The translations under genes were made by a program, and so were the position numbers. The notes beneath the pieces were generated by a model, which was given only the letters and a program-made list of their open reading frames with translations, did no database searches and was not told where the DNA came from. 64,000 bases of DNA, taken from Margaritispora aquatica. Its lineage: Eukaryota > Ascomycota > Leotiomycetes > Helotiales > Discinellaceae. The stretch is from contig VJWN01000015.1 in NCBI GenBank assembly GCA_007644065.1, positions 914,658 through 978,657 on the forward strand. The letters run 5' to 3'. Below are positions 1-10,942 of this stretch, one piece after another (position 1 is the first letter of the stretch; every line of letters begins with the position of its first letter).

Positions 1-159
1 ACCCCCACTAAATCTCGCTAATCATTTTTCTCCGATGACCGGAAAAGAACATTTCTGAGTTTGTAAGAGTCAACAGCGTACAGGCGCATTTATTTGATCT
101 GTGTCACCTCAACTCATAAATAACACCATAAATTCTCAGGACTCTCAGAATACATCAAA

Positions 160-2111
160 ATGTCTGTCATTGAGCTGGGTGAATCAGTTCCAGCTCTGAC
201 ACCTCATGTCAGTCCCACTCTTGGTCTTTTTCGGATGCCAAATTCAATTTTATACATGCTAATGAATGCTCTCATCCAGGCCACAAGTGTGTCTCTTCCA
301 GAATGGAAAGACAACATTGGTTACGAGGAAGGAGATGCCAGAGTAATGGACAAGCTGACCACTGGTTACCCAAGGTATGTTACCCAGTCTAAAGTCCCAT
401 TTTCGCCTCACTGATACAGGTCTCGTGATTAAGGTTTTTTATACATAAGTTAATTGTTTCCTTTGCTGAGGATATTATCAAAGACTTTGGCAGTTCTGGC
501 CAGCAGGCGATGCTGTTTCCTTCATCTAGGACAGCTCTTGGCTGTGTGGAATTCATAGCCTCTAGGACAGCAATACTTGAAAAAGTTTATGTTGTCGACC
601 TAGTTTTGGACCATAACAAGACAGATTCGGATTTGTTAAGGAAGCTTGCACCTGCCATATCAGCAGTTGTGTTTCCCATAGATTTCTTCCGGATTGCAAA
701 ACAATACTGGCAACATTCTGGAGCTGGCGTATCGAGTAGACGGGCTGAGTTCTGCCACAGCTTGTATCAAGACGGAATCTTGGTTAATAGAAAAGCACTT
801 CAGCCAATGACCACAAACGGCCTTCAAAAGGCTTGCAAAGGACCAAGAAGATACCAAAGACTGTCCATGGATAAAACTCCTCCCAAGGTGCCCAAAAGCA
901 ATCTAGCTGTTGTGGAGTCAGAGAGCACACGTCCTACAAATGATTCGGGTGAAAATCGCGAAAGCTCCCAATTTCTCGAAGAACGCTTTGGGCGTAACCT
1001 TGATGTCTCCTTTGTTCACAATGCGAAATCAGCTATTCGCCGAAGGATATCTGGCTCATTAGTGGGGGAAGCTGACTTTGCTGCCGACTCGGCTCTTTCA
1101 GCAGACGTCAATCTGCGAGGAGTGGCAGAGTTGTCAGAAGATGATGTGTATCTTTATCCTACTGGAATGAATTCCATTTTTGGAGCTCATAAAATGATGC
1201 TAGAAGCAAGAGGCCCACTTAAAAGTATTTCTTATGGATTTCCTTACATCGACACATTGAAGGTGCTCGAGAAATTTGGCCCCGGCTGTGTCTTTTATGG
1301 AAACGGATCCTCTGATGATCTTGATGACCTGGAGTCTCGCTTGAAGGCTGGAGAGAGATTTCTGGCCCTATTCTGCGAGTTTCCTGGGAATCCCATGTTG
1401 ACTTGTCCCGATTTGCAAAGGATACGGAAACTAGCTGATGAGTATGATTTTGGCGTTATCGTGGATGAGACCATTGGGAATTTCATCAATGTCCATGTAC
1501 TACCTCATGCGGATGTGGTGGTGAGCAGTCTCACCAAAATATTTTCGGGAGAGTGCAACGTCATGGGAGGTGCTGCCATACTCAATCCACGAGGACGGTA
1601 CTATCAGATTCTCAAAAGGGCTGCTGAAGCACAATACGAAGACAACTACTGGGCTGAGGATGCAATCTTCATGGAGCGCAATAGCCGTCATTTTGTGACA
1701 CGAATTGAGCGCATCAATCAGAACGCAGAAGTTATCTGTGATATTTTGAGAGCACACCCTCTAGTCAAAAATCTGTACTATCCTAAATACAACGTATCGA
1801 GAGCGTGTTATGATGCCTGTCGGACACCCCAAGGTGGATATGGTGGTCTTCTGTCGTTCACTTTCCACAATATCGCTCAGTCAGAGGCTTTCTATGACAG
1901 ATTAGAAACAGCAAAAGGGCCAAGTCTAGGGACCAACTTTACATTGACATCGCCATATGTTATTCTTGCACACTTTTTGGAGTTGGAGTGGGCAGCGCAG
2001 TATGGAGTGCCTGCAGACTTGATTCGAATTAGTGTTGGGCTTGAGGATGAGGAAGACCTCAAGACTAGGATCGCAGTGGCCTTGAAAGCAGCCGAGGATG
2101 TTGTGATATAA
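160..2111 (+). CDS. Cystathionine gamma-synthase, PLP-dependent (STR2/met-7 type)
   Basis: Two exons, 160-374 and 434-2111, give 630 aa. The 59-bp intron starts GTATGT and restores the family segment GYPR-FFIH across the junction. The protein belongs to the Cys/Met-metabolism PLP family (fold type I). That family joins an activated homoserine ester to cysteine, making cystathionine in the transsulfuration route to methionine. The Schiff-base lysine is in SSLTKIFSGE at about residue 440. PLP-pocket motifs lie upstream (YLYPTGMNSIFGAHK, FGPGCVFYGNGSSDD, VIVDETIGNF), and the C-terminal RISVGLED is typical. The long N-terminal half and total length match the fungal STR2 group rather than the ~400-aa bacterial enzymes. 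The start at 160 sits in a good context (caaaATG). Related fungal paralogues exist, so the exact substrate is inferred. Confidence 0.9.
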
Positions 2112-2989
2112 GGGGTCGAACTTATAGTAACGTGAAGTGTTCATAAAGTGTATAAGAAATAAACCTCTGAGCAGTCAGTGCCAGCTTTGTCGTTCAGCAA
2201 CTCTTGATAAGATTATTTGCATCAAAATTGCGTGCCGATGACTGGCAAACAATTATAAAACTTGATTAATAGTCCATACCTAACAACAATTATGTGTCGT
2301 TATTTGTAGGAAGTGCATTTCACATAAATTATATGCGAAAGGTAGAACCATCAACCTATGGAGATATTTGTGCTCTGTAACGAATGCAAATCTATACTTC
2401 AAATACCCTTATCTTCGACAAAATCTTATAGCAATCAATGTCCAAATAACTTCCTGGGTCGATCAAACAATCTTATACCCACACAAAATGGTCCAATATC
2501 TGAAACGAGAGATCTGATTAGAACGTCTAAGACAACATATCTTTAGTGATTGGTGAAAGGATGTATGCTTCCAAACTTTTTCTTCTTCTGATATGCAGTT
2601 CTTCTGACTTCATAACAGCGCACTAAAGACGATATCACTGTCAAAGCCATTCATTTGAAGGATGCAAATTTATCCCAACCACGCTTCGAGTCTTGCGATT
2701 TGATATCAAGAGACATGTTTCGCTCCCAAAGTACCTTTTGGTAGGTACTTAGTACAAGCAAAGAGGGGCTATCTCGCTTGATAACCTGCACTTCCCCGCT
2801 TAAGCCTTAAGTTTAGCGCGTATCAGTCGCGTCCAATCTCACGCGTATCAGGACATGATAATAATAATGTGCCCTCCTTGTAGCTGCCTGGCAACGAATT
2901 CACCTCATTCGCCCCTCGACATGTTATATTCGGGAAATTCCGCCATATACTGACACTGTCTGATATACGCCAGTAATTGATCCTTTAAG
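2112..2989. other. Intergenic, 878 bp
   Basis: AT-rich spacer between the gamma-synthase gene and SMC6, which are in tandem. It should hold the 3' end of the first gene and the SMC6 promoter. A 62-codon ORF at 2358-2546 has no recognisable domain and looks like chance. Confidence 0.5.
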
Positions 2990-5900
2990 ATGGTCCCAAA
3001 GAAACGCAGTCGGCGTCATGATGACGACGAAGAGATTGTCGAAGTCGAAAACGCCAGCTCGAGCTTGCGGCAAGGCACTGTACGGTTCACCATGTTCTCG
3101 TTTGCTTCAATTAAGAATGCTAATAAAATGGATTTAGCATCACAAGAAGGTACGCCTCTCTGGAGAAGAGTCTTCGAAATCTCGATCTGCACGCAACCGC
3201 ACGCCGGCTTCCGATTCCAGCGACGATGAATCCGACGAAGAAGTACCAGATATGGGGGAGGATGATCACCAAACTGGCCCTCCAGCAACACAATACGAGA
3301 TACACAGGGATGGGAACTTTGAACATTTGCGAGATACCAAACGCGATGACGAGAAGGCTCTCAAGGTCTTCATGGCCAATCTCTTAAGGGTAGAGCAAAT
3401 CGGAGAGAACCACGCTGCGAATAACGCCATCATTCAAGAAATTACTTGCATCAATTTCATGTGTCATCAAAGATTGCACGTAGAATTGGGCCCACTCATC
3501 AACTTTGTGGTCGGACATAACGGAAGTGGAAAGAGTGCTGTGTTGACTGCCATCACTCTATGTCTAGGTGGAAAAGCAGCTGCAACAAACAGGGGCGCGA
3601 GTCTGAAGAGCTTGATCAAAGAGGGCGAGGAAACTGGCATGCTCATCATCAAACTGAAGAATGAGGGACATGACGCCTACCAACGTGAAACCTATGGGGA
3701 CTCCATTATTATTGAACGTCAATTCTCTAGAACAGGCGCCAGCGGCTTCAAAGTTAAGAATGAGCAGGGGCGGACCATTTCTACCAAGAAGGGTGATGTC
3801 GATGATATCGTAGAATACTATCAGTTACAGGTCGACAATCCCATGAACGTGCTCACTCAAGATGCCGCAAAGTCTTTTATCACAGCATCGACTCCTTCGC
3901 AAAAGTATCGATTCTTCAAGGACGGTGTTCAACTCTCGGCACTCGATAATGACTATAATCTAGTTTTGAGCACCTGTGAACAGATTCAGGTGAAGGTCAC
4001 TGAATCGAAAGAGGACCTGGGGGCATTAAAGAAAAATGTCACTGTTGCAAAATCTAGGTACGATGCGGTTCAAGCTAACGCCGAAATGCAAGCAAAGAAA
4101 CAGGAAATAGGTTGGCAGATGGCCTGGGCGCAAGTAGCAGGCGTTGAAGAAGACCTGAACAAAAGGGTTGAGAATGTTGCATCAATGCAACGAGAAATTG
4201 ACGAAGCCGAGAAGAAACTCAGGGACGAAGATCATATCTTTCAAGAAGTCAACGGAAAGCTGGAACGTCTTCAAGATCAATGCCGACAATTGAAAGAGGA
4301 CATGGAACCAGTGAAAGCAGAGGAGACCACTGCCAAGGAAGCTTTTGATAAAGCTGTTGATGCTGTCAGGGCGAATCGTGCTGAGACGAAAAAGCTGGCC
4401 AAAAATCTTGCCGAAGCAAAAAAGAAGGTCGAAAAATGCAAGCAAGACATCGCAATCGAAAACCAGCGTCTTGAGGATGCTAACGGCGGGGCTAATGCTA
4501 GAAAGCTTGCTGAAATTGAGAATGCAAAGCAAAAAGTTATAGACTTTAGGTCAAAGTTTAACACTCATGACGAAAAGCGTTCTCAACTAAGCGCCACCAA
4601 AGAGGAGGCCCAACAGGAAGTCAAGCGCCTGGAAGGTCTTCTTGGATTTAAGCGGAAGGAATTTGAGGAAGCAGATCGTCATCTTGCTAACTTGAACAAT
4701 AATCGTGGAGACACAATGGCAGGATTTGACCGGAACATGCCCCGGTTGTTACAGGAGATTGGAAAAGACAGACGATTTCGCGAAAAACCTATTGGTCCTA
4801 TGGGAATGCACATCAAGCTACGCGATCCCAAGTGGTCTAGTGTGCTTGAATCGCAGCTAAACAGTCAGCTAACAAGCTTTCTTGTAACAAGCAAGGCAGA
4901 TCAGGTTGTGCTTTCGGAGATTCTAGTAAGTCACCTAAGCGATCGATACCTTTCGTTTCAAATTACTAATGCGCCGAAGACGCGAGCTAAAATGGCACAT
5001 TTTTGCCATGTGGCGATTGTGAATCGTACATCTATCAATACCGCTGGGCATGAACCAGACCCTCAGGTAAGAGAACATCCGAGCGCCTCAACTTCTCCTT
5101 CAGCGCCTGAGTTGTTAGTACAAAACAATCTAACAACGATAACTCTAGCTCCGCACAATACTTCAAGTGCTTGACATTGATAACGAACTGGTGAAGAACT
5201 ACCTAATTATCAGCAATGCAATCGAGCAAGCCGTTTTGATTGAGAAGCGGCAGGATGCCATGCATGTTATGTACCAGGAAGGGACACCAAGGCCGAGAAA
5301 CGTCAAGTTTTGTCTCTGTCTTCATGACAATAAACCTGGACATGGAATTCGCCTCGCATACTCTGGTAATAACGGCAAAAACACAGACATGAGCCCTGTC
5401 AAACCTACGCAGCGAAGACCACGCATGACCACTGACATCGAAAGTCAAATTACCTTCCAGAGACAAACGACAGAGCAACTCAAAAGAGAAAAGCAGATTT
5501 TGGAACAGAACCTACAAACGGCAAAGTCCAATGTTCAGCGATGCCAAAATGCTTTTACTCAGCATGAGCGTGAAAAAGCTAAATTGAAGCGTGATCTTCA
5601 ATCAGCTGAAGAGACTGTGGACATTCTCACTACTGAACTTGAAGATAGTAGAGTGCAGGATGGGCACTTGGATGCCTTGAAGGGATTTCTCGCTGAAGCC
5701 GAGCAGGAGGTTAAAATAGTTGGGGAATCCTATGGCAATATATACTTGGAGGTTGAAAATCTCAATCACCAATCGGAAGCAAAGAAAGATGAATTGAAAG
5801 CTGTTCGAGAACGCGTGGCCGAGCAAGAAACAAAGATCCTCAAAGCTGAGGAGAAGGTGAGACGAATGGACTCAGCCCGGCACTCAGCCCTCACTCAGAA

Positions 5901-6833
5901 GAACGTTGCAGATGGGATAATCCCAATCCTTAGACAACGTAAGGTTGAAGCAGAAACAAAGCGCGATGAAGCTCAACGAAAAGTCGTACAATATAACGAG
6001 AGTGCGACTCAGTTTTGTGGAGCGCGTGTTCCAATTCCTGATGGGGAAACGTATGCAAGCTTAAGCGCCAAATTCGCCAAGCTTGACGAGAGGCTGAAGA
6101 GAGCAGATGAAGCTATGGGTGCGACCGCGGAGGAAATCAATAATGAATACATCAGGATCAGAAGCGCATATGAGTCCCGGCGTCAGAACCAAGATGGTCT
6201 GGAAGAGCTTTTATTGCTATTGAAGCAGGCATTTATGAAGCGGATGGACATGTACCGCGCTTTCCAGAGATACATCTCCTCGAGATCACGCATCAACTTT
6301 AGCTATTTCTTAGGTGAACGGTCATTCCGTGGAAAACTCGCCATTGATCACAAAGCGAAGAAGTTGGATGTTCAGGTTGAGCCCGATGAGACGAGGAAGA
6401 GTGGCAAAGGACGCACAACAAAGACCCTTTCAGGTGGAGAGAAGTCTTTTTCATCTATTTGTCTTCTCCTTTCACTTTGGGAGGCTATGGGTGCCCCGTT
6501 GAGGTGTCTTGATGAGTTTGACGTTTTCATGGATGACGTGAATCGCGATATCAGCACGAAGATGATTGTGAGTTTGAGTGATACTTTATTAACTGACCAG
6601 AAACTAATTTAACTACAGATAAGCGCTGCCCGTAAATCGGTTGGGCGACAATTCATCCTCATCACGCCCAAGGCTCTGGGAGCTGGCGTCGCAGATCATG
6701 CAAAGGATGTGAAAATCACGAAGTAAGCTGCCCTCATGTTCCCATGGTCATATCAGTCTAAGACACTAATTTTCATAGACTCAACGACCCTCGTGATAAT
6801 CAACGCCTGATCACAGACATGATGGGGGCGTGA
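2990..6833 (+). CDS. SMC6: Smc6, SMC5/6 complex ATPase
   Basis: Six exons: 2990-3079, 3138-4925, 4980-5066, 5149-6567, 6619-6722 and 6779-6833, giving 1180 aa. Smc6 pairs with Smc5 in the nuclear complex for recombinational repair and chromosome segregation. Visible in order are an acidic N-terminal tail, Walker A GHNGSGKSA (about residue 156), a first coiled coil, a hinge around residues 480-690, a second coiled coil, the ABC signature LSGGEKSF (about 1082) and Walker B RCLDEFDVFMD (about 1107). The two introns flanking the hinge exon restore conserved hinge text (HEPDPQ joined to LRTILQVLDIDNEL). Intron 1 has a clear GCTAATA branch site. Length agrees with fungal Smc6 (~1100-1200 aa). Head and tail motifs are complete, so the gene looks functional. 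Confidence 0.95.
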
Positions 6834-7400
6834 GTGTATTAATAAATGGAAGGGGCAGGAGTCAGGTGGGCGGTATCATCATACATTAAAGTTTTGGAGG
6901 CAACTCATGCGTATGATACCAAATAGGCGTTCGGCTTTTGCTTTACGGTTACGATTAACGCATTTACTTGCTGGGTCCTGGTTTAGTATCTTCAAAAGAG
7001 TGGTACTTTGAGCCTTGCAGGTAATCTGGGGCGGTAGTTGGTGGTAGACTTGGTGTATCTAATGACTTTGCTCTTTGAAATATTGAGATTTTGGTCATCG
7101 TTCGCTATATCATCCCCTCTCTTGTTATTTTGTTGTAGGTGAGACTGAGGTGTTAGATTTCGTCGGAGGCAAAGTCGTAATACCATTGATAATATCCGTA
7201 TGATGTGACATCGTCACACGTTGGGAGGACTTACGAATCTACTCTTCGAACCCAACTCTCTGCTAGGTGTACTATAACCTTCCAACTGTGCTGAGGATGG
7301 GGTATAGACTAGGACAACAGCGTCATTAAAACATTTCGGCTTGCTTAACCAGTAAATTTACAGCTCATCGTACATATATCGTCTCAAAATATTCACACAC
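6834..7400. other. Intergenic between convergent genes, 567 bp
   Basis: Spacer between the 3' ends of SMC6 (+) and COQ9 (-). I see no coding potential or structured element. Confidence 0.5.
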
Positions 7401-8251
7401 TCATATCCTCACACCTTTACTCCTCAGCACATTCACCGCTGCACCAGCCGTGAAGCCAACCCACTGCCCTACACTTCCTACCGCCGTACCCAACGTCCTC
7501 CCATCCTCAAAACGCCTCTCCATAAACTCTCTCGTGTCCTTGAACTCGGTCGACGAATCGGTAGTCATAAAGAGCTCGGTGGTTGAGTATATGGTGGAGA
7601 GCGAGAGACGCTTCGTGTACCACGAAGAATCAACCGAGGTGTCGGAGGCGAGGTGGAATATCTCGTCTGAGAGGAGGGAGAGCTCGTGTAGCGCAAGTGG
7701 GACGTTTGTTGGTGAAGCGAGGAGGGAAAGGCCCTAGACGTGACAGTGTTAGTATTGTATCTTCGCGATTTGCAACAAGTAGAGGGACGAAATACCTCTT
7801 GCCACTTATGCACCACATCCTTATTACACATCAATCTTTCCCAAGTCAACATCTTGACCTTGCTTCCGACTCCCCTTGTCCTCCCGGACTCCTCAACCTC
7901 CCATTTCCCGGCCTGGTCCAGCTCTTGTACCTTCCCCTTCAATCCCTCCCGCTGCGTCCAGAGCCAGTAGTGCACCACGCTCGCTGCGCCCTTGGGGAAT
8001 AAATTCGTAGAAGCATCGATGTAACCCGCATCTTTAGCGCCAAGTGAGAGGGTCGAATGTGTGAAGCCGTGGGTGGGGATGTGCTTTAGGGCGTTGGAAA
8101 GGATGAGGGATTCAGTTGCGTTGAAGGGCGAGGGTGGTGGTGGGTGGTCTGCGGAGTGGAATTTTCGGGGGTGGGAGATGGATGGGATTGCATGTTTTGG
8201 TGAGATCAGAGGTCGTAATCTGGGCGCCAGACGGAGAGTATGTGATGCCAT
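7401..8251 (-). CDS. COQ9: Coq9, ubiquinone biosynthesis protein
   Basis: Exons on the minus strand are 8251-7796 and 7733-7401, giving 262 aa. The 62-bp intron starts GTATTT and ends TAG. Coq9 is a mitochondrial lipid-binding protein that supports Coq7 in coenzyme Q synthesis. The first ~40 residues are rich in Arg, Ser and Pro with no acidic residues (MASHTLRLAPRLRPL...), as expected for a mitochondrial presequence. The core has the family pattern ILSNALKHIPTHGFT followed by LGAKDAGY, and a C-terminal helical segment around FMERRFEDGRTLG. The start at 8251 was chosen over an upstream in-frame ATG at 8410 because the presequence begins there and the upstream extension looks non-coding. Length is normal for the family. 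Confidence 0.9.
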
Positions 8252-8513
8252 TGCGTAGTTTAGTGTGATATAAGAGAGGAAGACGATGTTGATTTTGAAG
8301 ACAAGGCTGTGACAAGGCTGACAGGAAATAATAGTCTTGAGGATCTTGAATTTCAGTCCTGCTTGATTGGCTGGCGCATGTCGAGTTCTCACAGCCTTGT
8401 CGTGGAGCAAAATAATTATTTCTAGACTCGAATTTCATGATAATTTTCAATCGTTGAATAAGCCAGAGAATATTACCTAACAGCGACTTCCAGAATTACA
8501 TAAACTTGACAGT
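8252..8513. promoter_or_regulatory. Divergent promoter, COQ9 / TSR4
   Basis: Only 262 bp separate the two start codons of these head-to-head genes, so both 5' UTRs and promoters must fit here. This is inference from geometry; no specific operator was identified. Confidence 0.5.
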
Positions 8514-9910
8514 ATGGCGCCATACGACAGCGATTCCTCTGGAGGCGAAGAGGAGGATTTCACAGAAACCAATGTTTTGCTTGGATATGCCTCGAAAGAA
8601 GCCGGCGATGACACAATTAGTTATCTTGGAGGAAGACCGGTATGTACAAACGAACCTTAGAAGAAGCTTTTTATACTTGTCTTGGAGTGTTTTTGCGAAC
8701 TCAGTCACCAAGAAAACAATGCTAATATCAAAATTCTTAGACCTGGATTGACCCCACTACCCCGCCATCCGCAGCCCTCGCAAAATGCAAAGTATGCAAT
8801 GACCACATGGTGCTTCTCCTGCAACTCAACGGCGAACTACCAGAACATTTCCCAAATCACGAGCGAAGACTCTACGTTCTGACATGTCGGAGGAAAACAT
8901 GCAGGAGGAAGGAAGGCAGTGTGAGGGCATTGAGGGGCGTGAGGATATCTGAAGACAGGAAGGAGAAGAGCAAGAAGATCGAACAGAAGGCAGAACCTGC
9001 ACCACCAAAGCCAGCTGTAAATCTAGGAGAGTCACTGTTTGGCGTAAAAGGAGGATCAGGAGTGAGCGCAGCAAATCCGTTCGCTAGCTCAGCAAACCCT
9101 TTCTCGAGTTCTTCGAACCCTTTTTCGACGAGTGCGAACCCATTCGCCGCCGCAGGATTAGGTTCAGCAAGTGAGCTTTCCGCCAAACCACCCCAAGCAC
9201 CCTCTTCAAGCACAGCAAAGGAATCCACATCCAACCTACCACAAACCTTCGCCGCAGCCCTCTCCCTCAACAACCCAACACCCACATTCGGACCCCCACC
9301 CCCACCAGAGCCCTGGCCATCAGAAGCCGACCTCCCGCCCGCCTACCCAGCCCTCTACTTCGTCGACACGGACTACGAAACGCTCGACAAAATCGAAGAC
9401 CTGCCCATACCGGTCCAAACGATGGATATCGACGAAGGCGGCTCGGGAGGGAGCCAGAAGGAAGACAAAGACGTCTACGAGAGCACCATCGACACCACTT
9501 TCCAGAAATTCGCCGACAGGTTGGCCCAGAATCCCGAGCAGGTCATCCGATATGAGTTCAAGGGCCAGCCGCTCCTGTACAGCAAGAAAGACGCGGTTGG
9601 TAAAGCCCTCGCTGCACCGAAGGACCATTCGAACGCGAACGCGAAGGTGAAGACCATTTCGGGAAGTAGCAGCGGCATGCCGAGATGTGCGAACTGTGGT
9701 GCCGGCAGGGTGTTTGAGGTGCAGTTGACGCCGCATGTAATTATGGAGTTGGAGAGCGAGGAGAGCGGGCTGGATGGCATGGAGTGGGGCACTATTATCG
9801 TGGGGGTGTGCGAGAGGGACTGTGGACAGAAAGGCGTGGAGGTTGGTGCGGTGGGTTATGTGGAGGAGTGGGCCGGGGTGCAGTGGGAAGAGGTTGGTGA
9901 GAGGAAGTGA
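8514..9910 (+). CDS. TSR4: Tsr4/PDCD2-like ribosome assembly chaperone
   Basis: Exons 8514-8639 and 8741-9910 give 431 aa. The intron is 101 bp (GTATGT...TTAG). The second exon opens with TWIDPTTPPSAAL then CKVC, the start of the PDCD2 zinc-binding fold. The conserved C-terminal domain runs from PEQVIRYEF (about residue 307) through CANCGAGRVFEVQ (about 358) to a final CERDC. In yeast Tsr4 is the dedicated chaperone of Rps2/uS5 and is needed for 20S pre-rRNA processing. The middle, about residues 150-180, holds four NPF tripeptides in a Ser/Ala-rich tandem repeat and then a Pro-rich linker, which the family does not require. Codon use becomes C-rich after 9150. Function is inferred from the two conserved ends. 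Confidence 0.88.
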
Positions 9911-10942
9911 GGTGGTGGCGGTGAGGTACTAGATAGGGCACTTAGGATTTGGCTGCTGGATTGCTAAGTGCTGAAGATGAGGGACTCGCACTTAGTTTTT
10001 AAAATACAAATATACCCAGCATGAGCTACACTTACTCAGACATTTACCCGAGCTGCTCCTCTTCTTTTTGACAAATTGGGTTTTTTCAGTGTAGCAGTCT
10101 AGATGAATGGCGAACAGCACTCTCAAATGAAGTGGTATGCTGTCAATCCGATATGGAACTTATATGCTTATTACTTTTCAGGTAAGCACCCTTGCGAACT
10201 AACACGAGCTGCACAGGTAATCTAACATGGCACCATTTTCAGAAGCCTGCAAGCGGTAGTTGAAGCTAATCGATACTTACTCAAGCTTGCTTGAAAGCAT
10301 TCGATAAACAGTTTTTTTTATACTAAAGAGAACACATTCCGAAGTTGAAATGAGGGAATAACACTAGAATTAAGCGAGAACCCCCCTACAACAGCAGCGC
10401 ATCACGTCACATCACCCATGGAGGTCAAAGTGCATAACAAAGACCACACATCATGAATTATATATTCATAAGAAGAAACGCCCAGATTAATTCCCCCTTG
10501 CTCGCCTACCTCCGTCCCACCCAGTTCACCATTCGTCAAATCCATCACCAGCCCAATCCGACTATATCATAACCATCCATCCATCCATCCGAAGTGAGAA
10601 AGTAAGACAGACGCCCAATGCTCATAAAGACATCTAGGTATACAAACAACCAAACAAACAAAACAAGGAACAAAAAAACAAGGCCGTTTGCCCATCCCTC
10701 CCTGGATTCATCCCATTTGTGTCACTTTTGCCCCAAGAAAACGAGAACCTATCAATATGTGAAAATGTCCACCAAAACCCAAGAAACCAAAAAAAAAGCA
10801 TCCACGCCAGCGCTAGTGATCCGCCAAGTCGCTTGAAAGCCAGAAATGTAAGGGTATAAATAAACCCGAGAGATATAAGAGGATGGTATATGTATAAGTT
10901 TGATATGTTCGTTCGCTCGCTTGTAATGCTGTAGTGGATCTA
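9911..10942. other. Intergenic between convergent genes, 1.0 kb
   Basis: Spacer between the 3' ends of TSR4 (+) and the BCK1-like gene (-). It contains a short (CATC)n tract near 10571-10590. A 72-codon ORF (10618-10836) is Lys/Asn/Thr-rich and looks like 3' UTR noise. Confidence 0.5.

Noticed and set aside
7565..8410. 281-codon minus ORF starting at 8410 as a full gene
   Set aside because: It reads 5' UTR sequence before the real COQ9 start at 8251 and intron sequence after 7796; the spliced model ends at 7401.
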